From Rickettsiales bacterium (GTDB lineage: Bacteria; Pseudomonadota; Alphaproteobacteria; TMED109), in contig PBGQ01000043.1 of assembly GCA_002720125.1 (NCBI GenBank), positions 1-9,647 on the forward strand: a stretch of DNA of 9,647 bases, read 5' to 3'. Position 1 is the first letter of the stretch, and the number at the start of each line of letters is the position of its first letter. Shown in pieces: positions 1-5,653 of this stretch. The notes under the pieces were generated by a model, which was not told the origin of the DNA, searched no databases, and saw only the letters and a list, made by a program, of their open reading frames with translations. The position numbers were made by a program, and so were the translations under genes.

Positions 1-2
1 GA

Positions 3-788
3 GAAGTAAATAACGGCGAAATAGTTGTTATTGATAAAGAAGGAGTTAATAGTTTTAATCCAAATTCTAATATTAAAGCTAGGCCCTGTATTTTTGAATA
101 TATTTATTTTTCTAGACCTGATAGTTATTTGTCAGGAAAAAATGTTTACGAATGCAGAAAACAAATGGGAAAATATCTAGCTCAAGAAAAAAAAACTAAT
201 GGAGATGTTGTTATTCCAGTTCCTGACTCAGGTGTTCCTGCAGCTCTTGGTTTTGCAAATGAAGCTAATATTCCTTTTGACTTAGGTATAATTAGAAATC
301 ATTATGTTGGTAGAACTTTCATTGAACCAACACAGAAGATACGTAAACTTGGAATAAAACTTAAGCATAATCCTAATAAAGACTTTATAAAGGGTAAAAG
401 AGTTATTTTAGTAGATGATTCTATTGTAAGAGGTACAACAGCAATAAAGATAGTGGAAATGATTAGAGAAGCAGGAGCTTTAGAGGTGCATATGAGAATA
501 TCTAGCCCTCCAATTAGATTTCCTGACTATTATGGTATAGATACACCTAAAAAAGAGGAGCTAATTGCTAATAATCAAACTGTAGAACAAATTAAAGAAA
601 CTCTGAAGCTAGACTCTCTTTATTTTTTATCAATAAAAGGCTTATATAATGCAATGGGATTTAAAGATAGGAATAAAATAAATCCTCAATTTACTGACCA
701 CTGTTTTACAGGAGATTATCCTACAGAGCTAGTCGACCTAGATGAAGGTATTTTATCTAGTCAGCTTTCTCTTCTCAAAGAGAATTAA
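3..788 (+). CDS. purF: Amidophosphoribosyltransferase (PurF), C-terminal part, 5' truncated by window edge
   Basis: PurF catalyses the first committed step of purine synthesis in the cytoplasm, transferring glutamine-derived ammonia to PRPP to give phosphoribosylamine. The reading frame is already open at the window start, so the 261 visible residues are the end of the N-terminal glutaminase domain plus the phosphoribosyltransferase domain. Diagnostic blocks are RPCIFEYIYFSRPDS (bases 81-125), VVIPVPDSGVP, GIIRNHYVGRTFIEP, the PRPP-binding loop VILVDDSIVRGTT (402-440) and the C-terminal CFTGDYPTE. A TTG at 129 is internal and is not the start. From memory of the B. subtilis enzyme, two of its four Fe-S cysteine positions are replaced here (D at 525-527, T at 693-695). 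The gene ends 11 bases before the convergent der stop, leaving almost no room for a separate terminator. Confidence 0.97.
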   Translation, partial: EVNNGEIVVIDKEGVNSFNPNSNIKARPCIFEYIYFSRPDSYLSGKNVYECRKQMGKYLAQEKKTNGDVVIPVPDSGVPAALGFANEANIPFDLGIIRNHYVGRTFIEPTQKIRKLGIKLKHNPNKDFIKGKRVILVDDSIVRGTTAIKIVEMIREAGALEVHMRISSPPIRFPDYYGIDTPKKEELIANNQTVEQIKETLKLDSLYFLSIKGLYNAMGFKDRNKINPQFTDHCFTGDYPTELVDLDEGILSSQLSLLKEN

Positions 789-799
789 TTTTAGCATTA

Positions 800-2158
800 C
801 TACTTAGTGTAAGGATTCTTACTGCTTAAAAAGTTAAATCTTATCGGTACTCCATAAAAACCAAATTTTTTTCGCAATTTATTTTCTAAGCTTCTTCTAA
901 ATGTATTATTAATTTTTTTTTTGTTATTACAGAAAACAGAAAAAGTAGGAGGTCTAGATTTAGGTTGCTGCAAATATTTAACTTTTAAAGCACCCTTGTA
1001 TTCGTTAATGCTATTTTCTAAAAATTCTTTGCGGAGCCAATTATTTAAGACTGAAGTAGATATTCTCTTGTTCCATATTTTATAAGTACCTATAATAGCA
1101 TCTAATACATTATCTTTATAACTACTGTCTAGAGCAGAAACAAATAGACAATTAACACCTTTGACGTCAAATAATCTTCTATCTATATTCTCTAGTATTG
1201 CTTTTTTTACTTTGCTTTTATTTATTATAAGGTCCCACTTGTTAAATATTAGCAGCAATGATCTTCCTTCTTTAATTATATAACTAGCAATACTTAAATC
1301 TTGGTTAGAAAATGGCATAGTAGCATCAAAAATTAAAAGAACAATATTAGAATACCTTATTTCTTTTCTTGAATAATAGGTTGAGGCTTTATCAATAGGT
1401 GTACCTAACTTTCCCCTTTTTTTTATACCAGCTGTATCAGCCATACATATTTTATTTTTTTTATATAAAATGTAAGTAATTACAGAATCTCGAGTAGTTC
1501 CAGCAGTTTTTCCTGTAATTACCCTATCTTGTTGATTTATCATATTAAATAAAGTAGATTTGCCTGTATTTGGACGTCCTGCTATAGTTATTCTTATTCT
1601 GTTTTGTATATCTCTTTCATTTTTAGACGACGTATCTTTAGAAGATTTTATATGACTTTTAATTTCATTTATTAATTTCTCCAAGCTTTTTTTGTTTTTT
1701 GCTGTAATTTCAATAGGATGACCATGTCCTAATTCAAAGCCCTGGCTTCCAAAACTTTTAGATGACTTCAACTCTTTTTTATTTTCTAAAAGTAGAATTT
1801 TCTTTCCTGTTTTTCTTAAAACATTGCTACAATATATATCATCTTTTGTTAAATCCTTACTGCTATCCACTAAAAACAGTATTATATCTGCAGAAGATAT
1901 CTGCTCTTGAGTAAATTTTGAGAGCTTATCACTGTATAAATTTTTATCCTGTGTAATCCCTGCGGTATCGACTAGTAAAAAAGTCACTCCGTCAATTTTA
2001 CATATTAGGCGTTGGTAATCTCTAGTTAAGCCATATTCTTCTCCTACAATAGCTTCTCTGCTTCCTATTAAGGTGTTAAATAAAGTTGATTTGCCAACAT
2101 TAGGTTTCCCGACTAAAACAATTAAATTTTTTTCATTCAATAGAAATAATATCTCCAT
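800..2158 (-). CDS. der: GTPase Der (EngA), double-GTPase ribosome assembly factor
   Basis: Der binds the maturing 50S ribosomal subunit. The 452 residues show two tandem GTPase domains and a C-terminal KH-like domain. G domain 1 has GKPNVGKST (17-25), DTAG (64-67), NKKE as G4 (126-129) and TAK as G5 (152-154). G domain 2 has GRPNTGKST (194-202), AGTTRDS, DTAG (241-244), canonical NKWD (306-309) and SAL (341-343). The KH-like part (about 360-452) ends with the typical PIRF...KNPY. NKxE instead of NKxD in the first domain is, from memory, usual in alphaproteobacterial Der. The ATG at 2158 overlaps the bamB end by 26 bases. A TTG at 2140 would give MNEKNLIVLVGKPN, closer to normal Der N-termini, with a GGAG about 12 bases upstream, so the true start is uncertain. 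It is the last gene of the yfgM-bamB-der operon. Confidence 0.97.
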   Translation of the reverse strand: MEILFLLNEKNLIVLVGKPNVGKSTLFNTLIGSREAIVGEEYGLTRDYQRLICKIDGVTFLLVDTAGITQDKNLYSDKLSKFTQEQISSADIILFLVDSSKDLTKDDIYCSNVLRKTGKKILLLENKKELKSSKSFGSQGFELGHGHPIEITAKNKKSLEKLINEIKSHIKSSKDTSSKNERDIQNRIRITIAGRPNTGKSTLFNMINQQDRVITGKTAGTTRDSVITYILYKKNKICMADTAGIKKRGKLGTPIDKASTYYSRKEIRYSNIVLLIFDATMPFSNQDLSIASYIIKEGRSLLLIFNKWDLIINKSKVKKAILENIDRRLFDVKGVNCLFVSALDSSYKDNVLDAIIGTYKIWNKRISTSVLNNWLRKEFLENSINEYKGALKVKYLQQPKSRPPTFSVFCNNKKKINNTFRRSLENKLRKKFGFYGVPIRFNFLSSKNPYTK

Positions 2159-3452
2159 TCCTCATGTTTAGATAAATCTTGCTTTTTGCAACAAATGGTG
2201 AAGAAGCCGGTAAAGAAGGTAAACTTTTAATTTTTTCTATTTTTCCATTGTAAGGATTTAATAAAATAAATTTCTTATCTCCGCCTACTATAAATAGTTT
2301 ATTATTAACTAAGATTGGCGAATACCAAATATTTAAATAATGTTTAGATAATTCTTCATCGATTTTTGTTATCCACCTTATTTTACCATTTTTAGAATCT
2401 AGATTAATTATTTCCTTATTGTTACTGATAACATAAATAGAATTCCCATTTACTAATGGTGTTTGATTAGTACTGAGATCTCTTGTCCAATTTTTAGATC
2501 CATTTCTTTTATCTACTGAAATAATCTTTCCGGTAGCACTTGCGATGATTACTGAATTATTTATAAAAACAGGACTTGCATCTATGTCATTAAAAGTATT
2601 AGATGTTTTAGTTTGCTCTATATCTACAGTACTTCCTCTCCATAATTCTATACCATTTGCAAAATTTAAAGCAAAGTAGTCTCCATTCGAATATGGCACG
2701 ACTAGTATATTTTGTTCTACCGCTACTTTAGGTTCGCTTATTATTGATGTATTGTTAAAAATTCCTTCATGACTCCAGATTAATTCGCCGTTGTTAGCAT
2801 CTAATACTAATAATCTATTATCGACAGTTAAAGATAGAACTCTATTTTCTACTAGCGTAGGAGTTGACCTTAATGGTGAAGAAGTTTTTTTTCGCCAAAA
2901 TAAACTCCCATCATCTTTATTTAACGATAGAACTTCACCATATGGAGAATTAACAAATAATTTGTTCTTCGCAATTGCTATGCCTCCTCCCATATTATGA
3001 TTATTTTCTCTATTTGATGTTATTTTTTTTTTCCATACAACTCTTCTGTTATTTAAGTCATATGAAAAAATATTGCTTTTCCCATCCATAAAATAAATGA
3101 TATTATTTTGTAAGATTGGTTGGCTTAATATTTTGCTTTCTTTATTTTCCTTAGAACCTGATGTAATTTTATTAAACTTACTGAAGTTTGAAATCGCAGA
3201 AAAATTTAATGATAAATGTGTAGGAGAATTAAAGGTTTGCTCCCAATTCTGATTTTCTGTAATTTTCCCTAGAACAATTTTTGAGTCAGTGCTTATATCT
3301 TCTAATTTGCTAATATCTGCTTTCAAAATTGATACTCTTTTTCCGGGTAATGGTATTTTTTTTTCTTCAAACCCAAAGAATTCTCTAGTACCACAACCAG
3401 TGAAAAAAAGAAAAATAAGAAATAATAATGAATATTTAATTATATTCCTCAT
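2133..3452 (-). CDS. bamB: BamB-like outer-membrane assembly lipoprotein, PQQ-type beta-propeller
   Basis: BamB is the periplasmic lipoprotein of the BAM complex, which folds beta-barrel proteins into the outer membrane. The N-terminus is a lipoprotein signal: basic MRNIIK, a hydrophobic stretch, then a lipobox FTGC with the lipidated Cys at residue 20. From about residue 107 to the end, eight repeats of about 40 residues follow the pattern 'xP(x)n NN(x)IY/F(x)n G.. ldl..G...W'. Examples are DLNNRRVVWKK, NKDDGSLFWRKK, DANNGELIWSHE, DKRNGSKNWTRDL and DSKNGKIRWITK. Eight blades match the known BamB propeller. The length of 439 is somewhat above the E. coli protein, with a low-complexity linker at about 60-105. 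Its ATG overlaps the end of the upstream yfgM-like gene by 17 bases, and its end overlaps der. This is the same gene order as E. coli yfgM-bamB-der and strongly supports the call. Confidence 0.93.
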   Translation of the reverse strand: MRNIIKYSLLFLIFLFFTGCGTREFFGFEEKKIPLPGKRVSILKADISKLEDISTDSKIVLGKITENQNWEQTFNSPTHLSLNFSAISNFSKFNKITSGSKENKESKILSQPILQNNIIYFMDGKSNIFSYDLNNRRVVWKKKITSNRENNHNMGGGIAIAKNKLFVNSPYGEVLSLNKDDGSLFWRKKTSSPLRSTPTLVENRVLSLTVDNRLLVLDANNGELIWSHEGIFNNTSIISEPKVAVEQNILVVPYSNGDYFALNFANGIELWRGSTVDIEQTKTSNTFNDIDASPVFINNSVIIASATGKIISVDKRNGSKNWTRDLSTNQTPLVNGNSIYVISNNKEIINLDSKNGKIRWITKIDEELSKHYLNIWYSPILVNNKLFIVGGDKKFILLNPYNGKIEKIKSLPSLPASSPFVAKSKIYLNMRNGDIISIE

Positions 3453-4101
3453 TATACATTCTTATATTTTGTAGCATTTCTACTGCCCTTGATCTTATGG
3501 AATTACTTGATTGTTGCTCATTTATTATCTTATTAAAATCTTTTTCTGCATTTTTGTAATCTTTTTTTCTTAAAAAATAATGCCCTCTGATTTCATGTCC
3601 TAACAAAGCCCAATTATTACCAAAAGAAAGTAATTTTCCTACATTCTCATTTAAGCTTGTTTGATCATTTAATTCTAACGATGCTTGCGCACTGTAAAAA
3701 GTAATAATTTTGCTTAATAAATCGTTATTCTTATATTTATGATTTAAATTCATTTCTTCCAATAATTTTTTTGACTCAGCAAAATCTTTATTCTTTAAAT
3801 TTACCTTGGTTTTAATCAATAGTGACAGAAAATTAAACCCTTCATGATCCAATTTGTATAATTTATCAAGCTCTTTTATTGCTTTAGCTTCATCATCTTG
3901 AAGTAATGACAATATCTCTATAAAATACCCAGAAACTTTTAAGTTTTTTTCTTTGTTTAAATGCTGTGAGTACATAAAAAAAGAAGGAATAACTAATATA
4001 AGAAAAACTGCAACAACTATATAAAATTTATATTTTTTTAGTTGATTTTTTATTTTATCTAAATAGACTTCATTATCGATTTCTGAAAAGGGGTCACTCA
4101 A
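3436..4101 (-). CDS. YfgM-like membrane-anchored TPR protein
   Basis: The 221-residue protein has a short charged N-terminus (SDPFSEIDNEVYLDKIKNQL), one transmembrane segment at about 26-44, and a helical periplasmic part with TPR-like pairs of helices (for example AIKELDKLYKLDHEG, DFAESKKLLEEMNL, DYKNAEKDFNKIINEQ). This is the architecture of the YfgM/TPR_21 family. In E. coli, YfgM works with the Sec-associated chaperone PpiD. The 'F.E.D.EV..D..K....KY' start resembles alphaproteobacterial members. It is placed directly before bamB and der, as in E. coli. The start codon is TTG at 4101. AGAGG sits six bases upstream, an in-frame TAA lies just before it, and no in-frame ATG is available upstream, so the TTG is well supported. 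The assignment rests on architecture and synteny more than on sequence identity. Confidence 0.86.
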   Translation of the reverse strand: MSDPFSEIDNEVYLDKIKNQLKKYKFYIVVAVFLILVIPSFFMYSQHLNKEKNLKVSGYFIEILSLLQDDEAKAIKELDKLYKLDHEGFNFLSLLIKTKVNLKNKDFAESKKLLEEMNLNHKYKNNDLLSKIITFYSAQASLELNDQTSLNENVGKLLSFGNNWALLGHEIRGHYFLRKKDYKNAEKDFNKIINEQQSSNSIRSRAVEMLQNIRMYNEEYN

Positions 4102-4103
4102 AA

Positions 4104-4111
4104 TTTACCTC
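4104..4111 (-). promoter_or_regulatory. Ribosome-binding site fixing the TTG start of the yfgM-like gene
   Basis: Reading the minus strand, AGAGGTAAATT precedes the TTG at 4101. The GAGG core is six bases from the start codon, a good Shine-Dalgarno spacing. An in-frame TAA overlaps the spacer, which rules out an upstream start in this frame. Confidence 0.6.
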
Positions 4112-4118
4112 TGATGTC

Positions 4119-4124
4119 ATTATA
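4119..4124 (-). promoter_or_regulatory. Possible -10 element for the yfgM-bamB-der operon
   Basis: On the minus strand a perfect TATAAT lies in the 69-base gap (4102-4170) between the SDR stop and the TTG start of the yfgM-like gene. Transcription would begin about 7 bases downstream and give a leader of about 11-12 bases that still contains the AGAGG ribosome-binding site. A second TATAAT occurs at 4144-4149. No convincing TTGACA is found 17 bases upstream of either, and the region is almost pure A/T, so chance matches are likely. Confidence 0.35.
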
Positions 4125-4170
4125 ATTAAATAATTAATTTAGCATTATAAAAATAAAAATAAATATTTTT

Positions 4171-4953
4171 TTAGCCTCTTCCCACAAATGGCATTTCATT
4201 AGCCATTATGGTAGTATTAAGAATATTGGTATCTAGCGGTAGGTTTACAATTAATAATATTAGGTTTACTACGTAAGCTACATCCATTGTTGCTTCAGGT
4301 ATTTTTTCCCCATTGGATTGTATTATCCCTTTTGTAAATGATTTTGTTAAAGGAGTTAAAGCATTACCTATATCAATTTGACTACACAGAATTTTATGCT
4401 TTCTTCCATCTAATGATATAGATTTTGTTAGTCCTGTTATCGCATGCTTAGAGGTTGTATATGCAGAAGTTTTTGGTCTTGGTGAAAAGGCAGAGATTGA
4501 TCCATTATTAATAATTCTACCTCCTTTCGGTTTCTGGTCCTTCATAATTCTATATGCATACTTAGCACATAAAAACATACCATTGATATTTACATCAATA
4601 ACTTTTTTCCAATCCTTATAACTGATCTTGTCAATAGTATTCGGCTTGATACCAATGCCGGCGTTATTAAAAAGAAGATCCAGCCTTTTATACTTTTTTT
4701 CTATTTCTAAAAAAAGCTTCTTTACATTTTTTTCACTTGAAACATCACATTTAAAAACATTGCAAAATCCCTTATTATTTTTACTATCTGATTTTCTTTT
4801 AGTTGTTATTAGCTTATCTATATTTCTCCCTACCAAATATACATGAAACCCTTCCTTCAGTAGTGCAATAGATACCGCTTGTCCTATTCCTGATCCAGCA
4901 CCTGTTACTACAGCTACTCTATTATTATTTATCTTTCTTTTCAACCTGTTCAT
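4171..4953 (-). CDS. Short-chain dehydrogenase/reductase (SDR), NAD(P)-dependent
   Basis: This is a cytoplasmic Rossmann-fold oxidoreductase of the classical SDR family, 260 residues. Visible motifs are the cofactor loop TGAGSGIG (17-24), the adenine-pocket D70 region (KCDVS), NNAG (96-99), the structural Asn in VNINGMF (123) and the catalytic Ser152-Tyr165-Lys169 in GSISA...SAYTTSK. The Arg after the second strand (VGRN, R43) suggests NADP(H) preference, which is an inference. The C-terminus PFVGRG is familiar from a subgroup of SDRs of unknown substrate. The start is taken as ATG at 4953; the preceding codon is TTG. It begins 29 bases inside the iron-sulfur subunit gene and is the last gene of the flavoprotein/Fe-S/SDR operon. 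It may therefore oxidise or reduce the hydroxyl/keto partner of the compound handled by that complex. The substrate cannot be read from the sequence. Confidence 0.9.
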   Translation of the reverse strand: MNRLKRKINNNRVAVVTGAGSGIGQAVSIALLKEGFHVYLVGRNIDKLITTKRKSDSKNNKGFCNVFKCDVSSEKNVKKLFLEIEKKYKRLDLLFNNAGIGIKPNTIDKISYKDWKKVIDVNINGMFLCAKYAYRIMKDQKPKGGRIINNGSISAFSPRPKTSAYTTSKHAITGLTKSISLDGRKHKILCSQIDIGNALTPLTKSFTKGIIQSNGEKIPEATMDVAYVVNLILLIVNLPLDTNILNTTIMANEMPFVGRG

Positions 4954-5653
4954 CAAAAGCTACATCGAGTAGAGGTTTAATTACTTCATCTTTGAGATTA
5001 ATTCCAACTCCACACTTAATTTTTAAATTTTTAAAATCTCTTCTATATGTCTCTAGTCCAAGGCTTTTTGCTTTCTCTATTATTCCCCACTTTTCTTCTT
5101 CCGGCGTTAGTGGGTCTATATACAATCTCTGTAATTTCAAAAAAGAAAAAGGATTTCCATAACGGTATGCATTATTATTTTCTTTAGCCTCTAAATCATT
5201 TTTCTTATGCAAAGGACATCCATCTAAACATGCATAGCATTCAATACATGATGTCAGGGTATGATAGGAAGAATCAGCTTCCACATTGAGATTATTTTTA
5301 TATGCTAATTTATTATAGCCTATCATCTGCCTTGGAATACCATCTCTTTTTACAATCAAATCCTTAATTACAGGTAAAGTAGCAATAGGACTTAAGATAT
5401 CCCCTTCCTTAACTCTTGCCCTACATGCCAGTCTTGGTCTACTGTTTACATCAATTGTACATACTCCGCAATTCCTTGCTCTACAACCATACCTAAATGC
5501 TAAATCATCAATTTTTCTCTCTTGTGCCTGCAACAATACGTCTAAGGCCATTGGTCTGTCGTCTTCAGTGCGTTTTAAATAATTATATTCATAAAGCTGC
5601 TTTTTATTGTCTCTAACTAACTCTATTTTTATTTTTATTGAGTTATCTGGCAT
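4925..5653 (-). CDS. Succinate dehydrogenase/fumarate reductase-like iron-sulfur subunit, atypical
   Basis: This 242-residue electron-transfer partner of the adjacent flavoprotein is homologous to SdhB/FrdB. The plant-type ferredoxin domain binds [2Fe-2S] through C57, C62, C65 and C77 (C-x4-C-x2-C-x11-C). The second domain has C136, C139, C142 and C146 followed by P, then C214. Aligned with E. coli SdhB spacing, C136/C139/C142/C214 can hold the [4Fe-4S] cluster. Of the [3Fe-4S] ligands only C146 remains; the other two positions are R204 and L210. The enzyme would thus lack the cluster that normally passes electrons to quinone. The start is ATG 5653, with GGAG five bases upstream inside the flavoprotein gene and an 11-base overlap. 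An in-frame TTG at 5728 would add 25 residues but has no such support. No membrane-anchor gene is present; the next gene is an SDR. Confidence 0.92.
   Translation of the reverse strand: MPDNSIKIKIELVRDNKKQLYEYNYLKRTEDDRPMALDVLLQAQERKIDDLAFRYGCRARNCGVCTIDVNSRPRLACRARVKEGDILSPIATLPVIKDLIVKRDGIPRQMIGYNKLAYKNNLNVEADSSYHTLTSCIECYACLDGCPLHKKNDLEAKENNNAYRYGNPFSFLKLQRLYIDPLTPEEEKWGIIEKAKSLGLETYRRDFKNLKIKCGVGINLKDEVIKPLLDVAFDEQVEKKDK

Noticed and set aside
809..822. Inverted repeat GTAAG-GATT-CTTAC at the end of der, near the purF stop
   Set aside because: The stem is only five pairs, AT-rich, without a following T run, and lies inside der coding sequence; not a convincing terminator.
4094..4120. Mini-ORF of eight codons (MTSEVNFE) overlapping the TTG start of the yfgM-like gene
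   Set aside because: Its ATG overlaps the candidate -10 element and has no ribosome-binding site; such short frames are expected by chance.
4155..4170. AAAAAT-ATTT-ATTTTT hairpin after the SDR stop, a possible terminator
   Set aside because: The stem is purely A/T and of very low stability; such repeats are common by chance in this composition.
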